Of a stretch of DNA of 64,000 bases, positions 11,101 to 23,002 are shown in pieces. The position numbers and the translations under genes were made by a program. The notes below the pieces were generated by a model that was not told the DNA's origin, did no database searches, and saw only the letters and a program-made list of their open reading frames with translations. The stretch is from contig JBITNC010000001.1 in the NCBI GenBank assembly GCA_050084985.1, forward strand, positions 95,170,001 to 95,234,000, read 5' to 3'. Source of the stretch: Nageia nagi. Taxonomy: Eukaryota > Pinophyta. Position 1 is the stretch's first letter, and the number at the start of each line of letters is the position of its first letter.

Positions 11101-12131
11101 TTCACTTATTACCAATTACATTTTTTTCATTGGGATAAGGAACTAAATCCTAAGCTTTATTTTTTATAAGCATCTCATACTCCACTTTCATAGCTTCCAT
11201 CCAGCACTCATACTTAGAAGCTTATTTGAAGGTTGAAGGCTCATGCTTGTTGTCAATCTTGATAAATAAGGATTTATTCAAGGTCATGCTCCTTCTTACC
11301 CTTTGTGTTGGAGAATTTAGTTCTTAAGGTGACTTGTCTAGATCAATATCGAACTAGCTAGATGCAACTAAAGAGTCCTCTGGATCATTAACATCCTTAT
11401 TAAAAGTAGATTCTCTAATAAGTTCATTAAACTTTACACCCTTGAAACAAACATAGCTTTATAGGATGGAGAGTAGAGCCTATAGGCTCTATGTTGACTA
11501 TCATAACCCATAAAGATACATTTTTTAGGTCTTTTGCCTAACTTCTTCCTTTTCTCAGAAATAATGTAAGAGAATGCTTCACAACCAAACACCTTAAGGT
11601 ATGAAATTTTAGGTTTTCTTCTTGACCATGCCTCAAAAGGAGTTTTTCCCTAAATAGATTTTGCAAGATACCTATTCAAATTGTAAATAGTAGTACTCAT
11701 AGCTTCACTCTATAAGAAACTAGAAAGATTACCCAACATGCATCTAGCCATTTCCATAATTATTCTATTTTTTTTTCAACAACACCATTCTACTAAGAAG
11801 TGTAAGGAATTGTAAACTACCTCTTGATTCCATACTTAGCATGATAATCATTAAACTCATTGCTATTATATTTTCTCATATTATGTGATCTCAACATCTT
11901 GATTTTAAGGTTAGTTTGATTTTCAACAAAAGCCTTAAAAATCTTAAAACTCTCAAAGGTTTGATCCTTATGCTCAAGTAGATACCCAAAGGTCATTCTA
12001 CTAAAGTCATCAATGAACCTCAAGACATAAGATGCTCCCCCAAGTGACTCAGTCTAAAATGGGCTTATCAAATCTGAATACACAAATTGAAGAGGTTGAG
12101 ATGCTCTTGTTGCCTTATCTTTTTCAAAATT
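11101..12131 (-). pseudogene. copia integrase core (element A)
   Basis: The minus frame 12023-11817 starts RFIDDFSRMTFGYLL, the first catalytic Asp region of copia integrase (DD.SR). The second region reads LRSHNMRKYNSNEF, where the usual S-D-N-G is S-H-N-M, so the catalytic Asp is lost. NGVVEKKNR near 11780 keeps the Glu. Further left come YNLNRYLAK, GKTPFEAW and KVFGCEAF (11580), the end of the integrase. 11101-11500 is the poorly conserved linker to RT. Confidence 0.82.
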
Positions 12132-12690
12132 TTATCTATGCATATTACCAATAATACACTTCTCACATAGATCAATCAAAGGATAAATTAAAGGTAAGCC
12201 TTCCATAAGTTCTTGGTCTTTTATGACTTGAATACTCTTGTGGTTAAGGTGCCCTAAACGTTGGTGCCAAAGATTACCTCTAGAACACACACTTGTAGCA
12301 AGACACATCTTTGATGGAACTTGATCCACAATGTAAATATCATATTTCACTAATCTTTTAACCAATGTGGTAAGTCCTTTCTTAATGCACCAATATTGAG
12401 AGTCACTCAAAAAAGTACTCTTTTTTAACAACTTGGATCATGAAGAAAAGGTTCATCCTAAGCTTAGGAACATAGAGCACATTGTGAAGAACCTTCCCAT
12501 GAATCCACACACTCTCAATTCTTTAAACTTCAAAGGTAGAGTTATCACCTATTACAACTACATCTTTTCTATACTTTTAAAAGTTTTCAAACTTATTCTT
12601 TTAAAAGCATAGGTGATTAGTGCAATCAATTTCAACAATCCAATTAGATGAAAAAGTGTGAGACATGGAGTACAGTGCCATAGCAAAATC
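12132..12690 (-). pseudogene. copia protease remnant and GAG-pre-integrase (element A)
   Basis: Minus frame 12431-12132 contains LWHQRLGHLNHKSIQ, the H..LGH zinc-binding signature of the GAG-pre-integrase domain, and the second half CEKCIIGN (C..C). All four zinc ligands are visible. Upstream (12620-12690) a protease-type segment, SNWIVEIDCTNHLCF, has lost the D-[ST]-G-A active site. Confidence 0.8.
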
Positions 12691-13690
12691 AATTTAAATA
12701 TTCTACTTTCCTTTGAAGTTCTTTACATTTCCATTGCTTTGTTCTTTTCTTCTCTTTTTTTTTTGTAGCAATCAACTTCTTTATGACCTTGGATGCCATA
12801 ATAGTTACAATTACAATTAGACTTTTTCTTAATATATAGATTGTTTACTTTGCCTTTTCCATCTCTTTGCTTGAAGTGTTATTGTTGCCATTATTCCTAC
12901 TACTATTATTGTTGTTCCTATTGTTGTTGTTGTTGCCATTGTTCCTGCTACTATTGTTGATATTACCCCTTTTCTCAAACCTTTTGGAAGAAGAAGGATA
13001 ATATTTCTTTTGATGGTTAAACTTCTTCTTGAAAGGAGTTTTGGTTACTTCAAGAGTAATGTTATTATCTTTAGGAGAAAAAATCAACACCTTTTTATTA
13101 AGGGTATCTTCATGCTTCAAAAGGAGCCTAGAAAGGTTCTCAAAGGAGAAGATTTTTTTTCATCATCAAGCCTTGTTTTCATAACTATCATAAATTTTTC
13201 AAACTTTAGAAAAATGATTTGAAAAATGATGAAGACTATGAACTCATCATTGATCCAATTGCACTCACAAGCAACAAGTTGGGTCCTTATGTCAATGATT
13301 TTATTCAAGTAGATGGCAACATTTTCATCTTCCCCTTGATGAGATTGAAGTAACTTTTGGAGAAAGGTAAACCTTCTTAAAAATTTTGAACCATGGTAGA
13401 TTTTCTTAAGCTTATCCCAAGCTTTCATTGTCAAGGTTGAAGAGAAAATCATTAGGAGCACATAGCTAAAATTACATAGAAAATCATGGAGGTTACCAAT
13501 TCATTCTTCATGTTGTAAGCTTCTAGTTCCTTCTTATTTGTAGGAGGTACAAGGTTCTCCTTTAATATTTACTAAAGCTTCCTTGCTTGCAATTCGACTC
13601 TCATACATGATTCCCAAATCTCAAAGTTAGAGCCATCAAGAATATGTTTTGGTAAAAAGGAGTCTTCTATTTGCTACACAAGGATGTGAA
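12691..13690 (-). pseudogene. copia gag with Asn-rich linker (element A)
   Basis: Minus frame 13461-13117 has the gag core: MKAWDKLKKIYHG (AWD.L...Y.G), LQKLLQSHQGED and ACECNWINDE. The next frame 13120-12845 ends in an Asn/Ser/Arg stretch made of repeated RNNGNNN and NNSSRN units, reflecting a GTTATTGTTGCC-type tandem codon array. A CCHC-like knuckle follows near 12770-12815 (CNYYGIQGHKEVDC). A typical copia gag opens near 13680 (FEIWESCMRVE). Confidence 0.8.
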
Positions 13691-16430
13691 AATGTAATAA
13701 ACATGTGGTTCAATAAACAACATTATATGTTAAGTTTTAACCAAGTAAATAATACATGTTAAATTTAACACTAGAGACATGCTTAATTTAATTCATAAGT
13801 GAAAATATTTTATAACTCAAATAATAATCCATGTACCCAAATACATTTCTCATCACTAAGAACTATAGATATAGAGCGACATTATTGAGGCTTGTTTTCT
13901 TATCTAGAATTAAGCTTTCACCTGGATACCCACACAAGAGGAGCCCAAGTACTACCAATCCTCAACCAATTGACCTTGGTCAGTATTATACTCTCGTGAG
14001 AAGAAGTACCTAATATTTTTTAAGGTTATGATGTTTATTAGATCAGCTAAATTATTAATCTTAATTAGGTTTCAATTTGTCCTCCTAGGTTATCATGATA
14101 ATCCCTGAATAGATGTGTGAACATGTGGCATCACTATACATATGCCTATCCACCTATTGGAATTATGTCTATACTAATAAAGGACTTAAGGGTAATTGAG
14201 AAGTACAGGCTTTTCACCATTTGGATCATCAGATTTAAAGGCTCCAGTCTATCTATCCTCACCTCATGGCTCCCTAAACAAGTCATGTTACAAAATGTAT
14301 ATGTAGATGTGTTCATTTTAGGGGGTGTTGCTCATTTCAATGTTTGTGTTTTTGTTTGCTTAAGTAAATAAATTAAAATGCAAAACATGAAGTAAAGAGA
14401 ATAAGTAAAACATCATCTATTTAATATTTGAAACCTAAGTGTCTAATGAGTTTTATTTACTAACCCCTATAGAACATCTTTACATAGGTCCATAATTTTC
14501 ACAAGTTAACTTCATTAACTTTGCATAAGGAATAAACACACATCATTTCCATAGTTTGCACAAGTTCATTAACTTTGCATAAGGAATAAAGATAAATACT
14601 TAGCATGTATCATTTCCAAGTTTGTCTTTGCATAAAGATTTTATAAAGACTTAAAATCTATGCAATATGAGGATCTAAAAAAAATTACGTAAATAATTAT
14701 AACGTCTTCCTCTTTTACTTAAAATGTATCTTGATCCCTTTAATAATCACTTAGAGAAAATACATATTGGAATTTTTAACCTTTTGAAAAAAAATGACTA
14801 AAAAAAATACCAAATGTCCACTAAAATAAAAAATACTAAGAAAAGTGATTCCCTTGCCTAAATTATTCATCTCTTTTCAAAAATTACCTTATGTAGCAAA
14901 AAAAAATCCTTAAAAATAATGCCCAGAAAAAATCCTCCTTGATTTTCTCAAAAAAGGAGTAAAATACTCTTTCTATGTCTCAAGATAATGATAACTATTT
15001 GGTTAAACTCTTTCAACAAGAAATATTTAGAGAGGCATTTAAGGAAAAAGGAATAATTTATCCACAAGTATACAAAAAATTAATTGAATATGGATAGCCA
15101 TACTCCAAGTAAATGCAAACTTAATGGTCATTTGAATTCATACTTCATGTAATTGAAACTCATCATGATGGGAAAAGCTTGTTTGAAAAGCAATAAAAAT
15201 GAAATGAAGGTAATAAATTTTTTTTTACCAATCTCTAATAACTTGCATTTAATGCTCAAGAAGGTCTAGAGGGCTTGAGTTAATAGGTGGTGAGTTTATG
15301 CAATGATAGGAGTGGGTGTGCAAGGGAGGAGTAGAGATGCAATGGAGGGGCCCTACTTGAGCAATGGCATGTTTAAACCCCTATGTAACATCGATAAGGC
15401 CAAGAGGACTAAGGGGCGATCGATGGGTGGAGTGGAGTTCTGAGAGGAGGCACCTAAAAAGTGTGCAATAGGAGGTTGAATGAGGGATGAAGGCACAAGA
15501 GAAGGAGCTAACTATTATAGCCAATAGGGAAAAAAATAACACATTTTTCAAGAGGTTGCAACCTAGGTGCCTCTTCATTCATTTCCAAACATATATTCAT
15601 TGTATAAATGCTTCTTGGGGAATGAAGAGTGGAGCATAGAGAGGCCAACTACGTAACTTAGGAAGAGGGCAAAGTTATAAAAGAGAAACAATGATCAATT
15701 TCCATTGAGGATGAGATGTATGAGAGTTACTCACTGAGTTTTAGACCTCCTAAATCCTTATTTATCTTCTCCTTAGCAAAGATAATAGTCAAAAAGGTAT
15801 AAAGAATGCTAACAAAAAATAATTACAAGATATTGAGTTGCATTATCCCCCCTTTTTTGAGTTTGCTTTGAAATAAAAGATTATAAGTTTTTGAACACTT
15901 TATAATAACAATATCTAATTAATAAATTGCATAAAATTTGTTGCAAAAGAAAGGTTAATATAAATATTTTGAATGCTTTAGAAAATATTGATAAATATAT
16001 CTCTTTAGAATACTATTTGATTTTCTATTGCATATTTAATAAAAAAAATGTAATAAATAAATATTGATCCTTTTCTTTATTTGAGTAGAGAAAAAAAATT
16101 GAAATATTACCTTTGTAATATAACTCAAATTTTATACACTAACCCTTTCTCTTAAATTAAAATAATGTAATAATTAAAAAAAATTGCTAGTAACATAGGA
16201 GGTTAGTATAAATTTTTTTTTTTGCAATTTTGTTAGCCATATTATGCTCAAAAGAACTAAGACATAGTAAATAATATGTTAAGAGCATGATGTAATAAAA
16301 AATAATAATGAAGAGGAAAGGATTTTATACCTTCTCTTAGCTTTACCTCAACATTGAAGGAAGGAGGTGTAGATCACTAAGTTGTAGAAGAAGAGCTACC
16401 ACACTAAGAAGAAGAGCTTCCACACTAAGA
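13691..16430 (-). other. A: unusually long 5' leader, no gene recognised
   Basis: About 2.7 kb lie between the primer site and gag, much more than the usual few hundred bases for copia. No gag, pol or envelope motif is seen on either strand. A direct duplication of about 65 bp lies at 14498-14632. Positions 15280-15580 are richer in G. A second insertion inside the leader is possible, but I could not find paired ends. Confidence 0.5.
14498..14632. repeat. tandem duplication of about 65 bp
   Basis: The unit CATTAACTTTGCATAAGGAA followed by ATAAA and a CATCATTTCC/TATCATTTCC end occurs twice in a row inside A's leader. A third partial TTTGCATAA follows. Confidence 0.75.
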
Positions 16431-16440
16431 TCTAATACCA
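16431..16440 (-). promoter_or_regulatory. primer-binding site of A
   Basis: Minus strand TGGTATTAGATC begins three bases after the LTR end CTTTCA. It resembles TGGTATCAGAGC, the initiator Met-tRNA complement, with C-to-T type changes. Confidence 0.75.
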
Positions 16441-16443
16441 AAT

Positions 16444-16929
16444 TGAAAGAAGTAACACTAACATTTAGTTCTTAAACAACCAAATCACATGAAATCTTAT
16501 ACTAAAATCAAAATAACTCAAGAATACAATCTCACAAGATGTAAGTAATTTCTCCAACTAGGAGTACATCCACTAACTAGATCTCACTTCATTTACCAAT
16601 ATGAACTCTTACAATTCTCCTAATGTTTTCTCCTAAACATATCCTATAGCATAACTTTACTTTAAAAAATTGGTGTGTGATCACAAAGAGGAAGTATTCT
16701 ATTTATAGGCCAAAATCCCTCTTTGGATCACCTTTTTATTCAATGTACAAAAGCATGACATGCACATCTTTTTACCCAAAGGGTATGCTCATGACATGGA
16801 GTGTAAGACAAGTTACATTATCATATTCACTTAAATACTTAAAGTATCAAATGATACACTTAATTATTAGTAAAATTACATAGAATATTATTACATAACC
16901 TTTACAATAATGCATTATACATTCCAACA
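16444..16929 (-). repeat. 5' LTR of element A
   Basis: Minus strand TGTTGGAATGTATAATGCAT...CTTTCA, about 486 bp, followed by the primer site. It would have carried the element's promoter: a TATA-type box, CTATAAATAG, is complementary to 16699-16708. Apart from target bases ACAAT, element O resumes immediately to the right. Confidence 0.9.
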
Positions 16930-17262
16930 ACAATTGTCTCAAAAATATTATAATGAAAAGGTGCTAAAGTGCAATATGAAGGATGGAAAGGAGTTTACCA
17001 CACCTTAGGAAAAGAACCTCAAACTCACCAAATATTTGTGTCCCAAGACACAAAAGTAATAAGAGTAAATGAGTAATATTCCTTATTCTTCAAAAGATTT
17101 GAGTTTTATGTATGCCATATTTTACACAAGATCACACATAACACAAGTAGTGGGAGTTGTGAGTAGATTTATGAACATTCATAGAAAGGATCATTGGGAA
17201 GTTGTTAAATGGATTCTTAGGTATTTAATAGATAATTCTAATTACTATTTGAATTATTAGGT
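16930..17262 (+). pseudogene. copia reverse transcriptase, 3' part (element O)
   Basis: Continuation of the RT interrupted at 8464. LSQKYYNEKVLKCNMKDGK starts directly at the junction. The link to RNase H then follows in the frame 17069-17260: SSKDLSFMYAIFYTRSHI, VVSRFMNIHRKDHWEVVKW and ILRYL. The W..VKWILRYL block is characteristic of copia. Confidence 0.88.
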
Positions 17263-17806
17263 TCTAATATTTTATTGCAAGGATATGTGGACTTAGATAT
17301 GGTAGGTGATCTTGATGGTGAAAGGATCACTACATGGGATATTTTTATCATAGGAGGAACAATGATTAGTTAGATCTCTAAACTGAAATAAGTATTTACC
17401 CTTTCAACCAATGAAGTGGAGTATGGTTTATACTAAATTTATAAAGGAGATGATTTGGTTACAAAGATTATTATAGGATTTGAGTAATGAGAAAAAATAT
17501 ACTAAATTATGGAGTGATAGCCAAAGTGTTATACACCTCACTATGAAATCAATATTTTATTCAAGAACCAAATATATAAAACTTAGATATCACTTCATAT
17601 GTTCAGTAATAGAGAATGGATCCTTGAAGTTAGGAAAAATATATATATCCTAAAATCCTACTGATATATTTACAAAAGTTGTAACAAGGAAAAAGTTAAT
17701 TAATTATTCAATTTTAATTGCCCTTAAGGAATAAAAGGTCATGATGAGAAGTTTTTAGTACCTTATTGTTGTGTGTTATAATGATATTAGTATCCAAGTG
17801 GAAGAT
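17263..17806 (+). pseudogene. copia RNase H and 3' end (element O)
   Basis: GYVDLDMVGDLDGERITT (about 17278) matches the RNase H opening D.D.AGD.D.R.STT. ISKLKQ-type and FTLSTNEVEYG (17395-17425) match the LST.EAEY block. After several stops the sequence reaches the purine-rich GTGGAAGAT (17798-17806) next to the 3' LTR. Confidence 0.82.
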
Positions 17807-18198
17807 TGTTAGGAATGAAGCCTAATCCATTATTTATGTGGAGGTATAATATATAGGGCCAATATGTTAGGTGGAGATCGATCATCATAATCACCTAATG
17901 AATTGTATTCTAGACCTAATCAATCAATCAATCTTATGACAAGTAAAATTGAATGTATTATTTATTACAAAGATAACCAAACTTGATAGAGCTAATCACC
18001 ATATCAAGATCAGTATGATGCAGGTCGATCATGATTCAAAGATATTAAATCTCTATTTTGAACATATTAACTCACTCTTTCTTTGTTATGTCTTTCGAAT
18101 TGATGTTACCCTTTTGATGATGGATTTATTGCATGGATTTATACTCTATTAGGATTAGAAATAGGATTGTAATGTTTCATTATAAATCCATGGGATAT
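17807..18198 (+). repeat. 3' LTR of element O, truncated
   Basis: Starts TGTTAGGAATGAAGCC and follows the 5' LTR to AAATCCATGGGATAT, where Y1's LTR end begins. Only about 390 of the 730 bp remain. The missing half was not found beyond Y1 or Y2. Confidence 0.85.
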
Positions 18199-18978
18199 TG
18201 TAGATGATAACATGCATCACTAAACTATAGTAAAGGATGAAGTAATTATATCTACTTTAATTAATTATTAAAGGTAGTTAATTGCCTATGATTACTTAGT
18301 AAATAATGGAAATAAAGAAGTAAAGCAATGATGATGGAAAAGTTTGCAATAATATGAATGAATTGAATAACTTGACAAACCTTTGAGAGAGGAATAATAA
18401 ATACCTATACACATACCTAGGTGATCTTTGAGTCTCTATTTGGAATTGATTTAATATGTAAATAACTAGAAATGTGGATGCAAGCTTTTGAAGTATTGTA
18501 TCCATAGCATTGACACTGAGGAGTAATGCAACTTAGCATTGGCATTGGGAATCCTATGGTGTTTGAGTGAACTAATTCTAGATCTAGTGATGAATAAACT
18601 AAATCTCAATGTATATCATGAAGGATTGATAAAAAGCTCTTGAGTATAATAGATTCTAATCTTTATAGGTGGTATTGATATATATTGACAAGTGTATGAG
18701 AGATATGCACAATCCTATCAAGATGAAATTTTGATAATTTTCCATGCATATGATTATTAATTTATAGGTTTAGAAATATAACTCAATGCACCTTTTCATG
18801 CTAGCGCTAATGCTAATGGTCTAACCTACAAAATAAGAGAATTACACATGAGATGTAACTTAGGTAGACCATAAGCAATAACAAAAATATAACATAATGG
18901 CATATTCATCCTAACATAGTGAGGGTTATATAAAATATATTTTGGCCTAAAAAGGGTGCTAAATTATATGTAAAAATA
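18199..18978 (-). repeat. 3' LTR of Y1
   Basis: Matches 43809-44491 (3' LTR of Y2) and 43101-43808 (5' LTR of Y1) from TGTAGATGATAACATG on the plus strand through AATTGCCTATGATTA, AATACCTATAC, the TTGGAAT/CTCTTGAGTATAATAGATTCT block, ACAAAATAAGAGAATTACA and CTAAAAAGGGT. On the element strand it ends ...CATGTTATCATCTACA. The inner boundary is followed by a degraded purine tract. Confidence 0.8.
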
Positions 18979-19146
18979 TACATTCCTTTGCAATTTTTAA
19001 TGAATTAAATTGAAATTAATGCTTGCAAATTAAAGAAAAAAATAAACTTCTTAGTTTTTTATTAGATCTTCATAGAATTAACAATTTATTAGTGATGTAT
19101 TCTATTGTATCTTTGTAGTATTTGTTGTTATAGTGGCCAACAAGAA

Positions 19147-19151
19147 TAAAT
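19147..19151. repeat. target-site duplication of N, left (TAAAT)
   Basis: TAAAT here and at 23473-23477 flank element N exactly; one copy is expected in uninterrupted Y DNA. Confidence 0.85.
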
Positions 19152-19629
19152 TGATAGAATTGAAGGATTCCATAAAATAAGATCACCTTGAAGCTTCTCC
19201 AATAAATATAACATTCATCCTTCTAGCAAAGCAATAATCAGTCACACAAAAAATAACACATCATATATAGTGGTTCTTCTATCTCTTGGGAGTACATCCA
19301 CTTTGAACCATCATTTTATTACTTATCAAAAGATAACTCTCTTACAAATTCTTAACAAAGCTCTTACAAGAGCATTCTTAAAACTCTACAAGATAAGCAT
19401 TACATGTTTGATTAAGTTACATAATGAGAGGGGTACCTTTCTATTTATAAAAATAAATCCACCCTTTAACCTTCATTTTACCCAAAGGTAAGATTAAAGG
19501 TGTTTCTATATTTATTCCTCTTTCTATATTTATTTTCTTAATAATTTAAGGTATCTAAAGATACTTTAAATATTAAATAAATTTACGTTAAAAAAAATAT
19601 TACACAATATTGCATTACAATTTTCAACA
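19152..19629 (-). repeat. 3' LTR of N
   Basis: Paired with 23003-23472. Both share GGATTCCATAAA, AACACATCAT.TATAGTGG, ATCCACTTTGAACCATCATT and ATTAAGTGAATTTA-type blocks. A TATA-like CTATTTATAA (plus) lies at 19441-19450. Confidence 0.9.
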
Positions 19630-22433
19630 CTCTTCCTTAATGCAATATTAAGTAGAGAGTCTAAAACATAAAGAGAAAGAGTAAAAAAAAGTTCTTCTCC
19701 ATAGAGATACAAGTAGAGTTAAGAAATTTTTACATATTTGAGAAAGTAATATAATATAGATGGTTCTACAATAGTTTAACTATTTAACCATTTTAACAAA
19801 TGGTTTTACAATACAATCATTAACCAAAAAAATAGTTTTTTTATACAAGATTAATCATTCAACAACATGCTGATATGATGAGCTTGCATACCTGAAGTAA
19901 TCTACAATCTCAAGAAGAACCTACAAGTTACAAATAGCTCATAAATAAGATCAATTAGATAGATCATATACACTCATATAAGATAGATGTCATCTATAAA
20001 CTGATCAAAAATATCAAATCATCACATATGCACAACATCAAAGATGACATACATCATCAACTATATATCATATGTGTATAATAAATAAAATGTATCAATA
20101 ATAACATGATATCAACAATATAATATGTGCATAGCTTTATCATATGCATAATCAACCAAGTGATATAAATTCATTCTCAACTAAAGATATAAAAAATATC
20201 ATCAATCTTTATAAAAAATAAATTGATTTTTTATTTTTGTGTTTGTTTATTTTAAATCATTATTTTGTATTTATTTAAGGTATATAAATGTGTCATCACA
20301 TCATAATGTTTTATAAGTTAATTCTCCCTTAGATAAAAATTTTACCAAACAAATACTTATGTGACCATGTTATTTTAACCATGTCATAAATGATCAAATT
20401 CCATCTTAACTAAATTACTAAGTCAATATTTTTGAAGACATAAACACTTGACTAAATCAAAATTTATAAGCCAAAAATACCAACTTGATGAAAAATAAAT
20501 CCAATATTTACAAAATAAAGTATAAACCATAAATGCCAACTTGACCAAACACAAAACCAAAATTTATAAGGCAAAGTACAATACACATACAAAATTAACT
20601 TGACTTTACCAAGAGTGAATGAATATGCCATAATAAAAAATTTAAATTTACCAAGGTGAGTCAAGATGATATCTTAACCATCCTACTAGTTAAGATATAT
20701 ATGATGGAAAAAGATAGCATTCAATAAAGATATAATTTTGTATCAAAAATTGTAATGTGAGAGAAAGGAGAACCTTTTTAACCACTACATCCATTACAAG
20801 TTGCTAACAAATAGAAAAGTGACAATCAATCCATCATCATAGATATAACTTCTCAACATAGAAGTAAAAATATGGCAACCAATCCATCAAAATAGATATA
20901 ACGTCTTAACATGAAAGTAAAAAAATTTGGCAAATAGTGCACTATAAGTCATCATAAGATGTTAAGCTAATACTTATAGTCACAACCATCCTAAGAATGA
21001 AGTAAGCATAACTTCAAACCTTCTTAAGGATAAACATATTTTTTGATAAAAAAAACATGCTTGGATTATATACTCCCCTTTAAGAGTAACTTCATCAATA
21101 ATGGTAGCATGTTACAAAGCTCTACAAATGTAAAGAGGAATTTACACTTTCAAGAAGGTATTATACACTTCCTTTTCAAAAAAAGATTAATATTGCATTG
21201 TCAATATCTTCAATAAATCTTGTAAAAAAAGTTTACCAACTTTTCAACAAGTATATTAAGGTGCACAAGACAAAAATTAAATATTAATACACAACAATTC
21301 TAATATTGAGAAAGTTTACAAACTCTACTTCAACAAAAATGTGTGCACAACCCATGAGGATAGTAATTTTTAAAAAAAGCTTACACAAATTTTTAATTCA
21401 AATAACATGCATAGCAAAATAATTTTTAAAGTTCAAAAACTTCCATATCAACCATTGATAACAAATGTGTAGATAACAAATATCAATTCATAGTTTAATG
21501 CACATAATAAATCTTTATGAAAAATAAATCAATGCAACCAATAAGGATTTTGCATATCAAAGTTTGAAAGAAAGTTTTACCTAAATTTTTACTTCAAACA
21601 CAATGCTCATCCAAGCATTTCAAACATTAAAATTTATGCATATTGACAACACATAGTATGTATATTTAACCTTATTCATTTAAAAAAAAAATTCACATAG
21701 GAATAATTATGCTTGAAAAAATTATCCATCCACATGTGAGCATAACAATAACTATACATTGAGATAAGAATTAAACCATGTACTTAAAAATTTAAGTAAT
21801 AATTCATCTTTTTATCTTAAATATATGATTAATAAAGTTCTATAAAATAATTTACACTAAAGTTAGAATTTAGTAAATTCTCATTTAAAAATATTCCTAT
21901 AAGTTACAACTTAGTCCATATTTAAAAGTAGGTAATTATCAATAATTTCAATCTTAACTTAAAAAATTGTATTTAAAAATTGCATTTAAAAATTGCACCA
22001 TACTTTGAAAATTTAGGATTTAAATCTAACTCATTAAAATTTGGAAAGTCCATCTTTCATTTTTGTTAAAAATATTCCCTTTTTATTTTTTAAAAAGAAA
22101 TAAAAAGGAGCTAATATTAAAGATTCTAAAATTAAGAAAGCAACTCATTAAAAATTAGAAAGTCCACCTTTCCTTTTTTTAACTAATTAAAGATTCTCCT
22201 TTTAAAAAAAAAAAAAAAGATAAAAGGAGCTCATATTAAAGATGCTAAAATTAAGAAAGCAATTCATTTTCTTTTCCTAAAAAAAATTGTATTTAAAAAA
22301 AAAAAAACTTTTTTTTTAATTATTATTATTGAACAATAAAAACAAAAAAATCTATTTTTTTTAAATAATAATAAAATTCTTTTTTTTTTAATATTAAAAA
22401 GAGATTTTTAGTAACAATATATATTATATATAT

Positions 22434-22467
<34 letters not shown>

Positions 22468-23002
22468 ATTTCATCAAATTTTTCATATATAAAAAAAAAT
22501 TGCAAGATTTTGTAACTTTACTTGTTACAAAACAAATTTGTAACCTTTGTTAATATAGCAAGATAATATTTTGACTTTCTTGCTAAAAAAACTTCTATTA
22601 CAAAAATCGTAACTTAGATTTTTATAATCTTGCAACTTAGTATGATCTTAGCATAGTTTTAGAATCTAATATTAGATTTAACTATGAGAAAAAAAAATTA
22701 GAAGTACTAATTTTTAAGATCTTAGATTCTAACCATATACCATATGTTAGATCTAACTTCAAATACTACTAACATGTAATTAAAGTAAATTTTTACCTTA
22801 AATTTGAGCCCATTATTCTCAAGATAAAAACATGTTAGTATGGATATCAACTTTTAACTTAAAAAAAGAAATTGAAATTGATTAACTAAAAAAGTTTCAA
22901 ATAAAATTAAACGATAGGTATACCTTAAATTTGAGAAGAGTTACCTCAAAAAAACATCAAGTAGAAATTTGAGACCATAATAAGAAAGGCATTGATACCA
23001 AT
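19630..23002 (-). other. N: internal non-coding region with local duplications
   Basis: No gene. Local direct repeats are: about 75-bp units around AAAATTTATAAGCCAAA (20450-20590), a pair containing CAATCCATC.TCATAGATATAAC (20820-20935), a pair of about 110 bp around AAAATTAAGAAAGCAA with CTCATTAAAAATTAGAAAGTCC (22030-22270), and a palindromic ATATAT run at 22420-22470. Long A or T runs at 22200-22400 suggest slippage. Confidence 0.7.
22989..23000 (-). promoter_or_regulatory. primer-binding site of N
   Basis: TGGTATCAATGC on the minus strand, two bases after the 5' LTR end CATCA; ten of twelve bases match the common Met-tRNA primer site. Confidence 0.75.

Larger units (their letters stand above)
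8465..16929 (-). mobile_element. complete Ty1/copia retrotransposon A, nested in O
   Basis: Full-length element in minus orientation. It has a 5' LTR at 16444-16929, primer site at 16431-16440, a long leader, gag, protease, integrase, RT and RNase H, a purine tract, and a 3' LTR at 8465-8962. The LTRs end TG...CA. Flanking bases ACAAC (8460-8464) and ACAAT (16930-16934) are a 5-bp target duplication with one change. It interrupts the RT of element O. The coding region is broken by stops and frameshifts. Element P at the left edge is another copy in opposite orientation. Confidence 0.92.
4645..18198 (+). mobile_element. Ty1/copia LTR retrotransposon O, split by element A
   Basis: Copia element with a 5' LTR (4645-5376), a Met-tRNA-type primer site, gag, protease, integrase, RT and RNase H in copia order, and a 3' LTR cut short at 18198 where Y1 begins. 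The RT is interrupted between 8464 and 16930 by element A. Across the gap the frame resumes, with ...KESYMLQ on the left and LSQKYYNEKVLK on the right, which is an ordinary RT segment. All genes carry stops and frameshifts. The part of the 3' LTR beyond the Y1 junction was not found further right. Confidence 0.9.

Noticed and set aside
13010-13222. Plus-strand 70-codon frame
   Set aside because: Complement of A's gag on the minus strand.
22420-22470. Possible replication origin or matrix-attachment site at the ATATAT palindrome
   Set aside because: A simple AT microsatellite inside a retroelement; nothing else supports a function.
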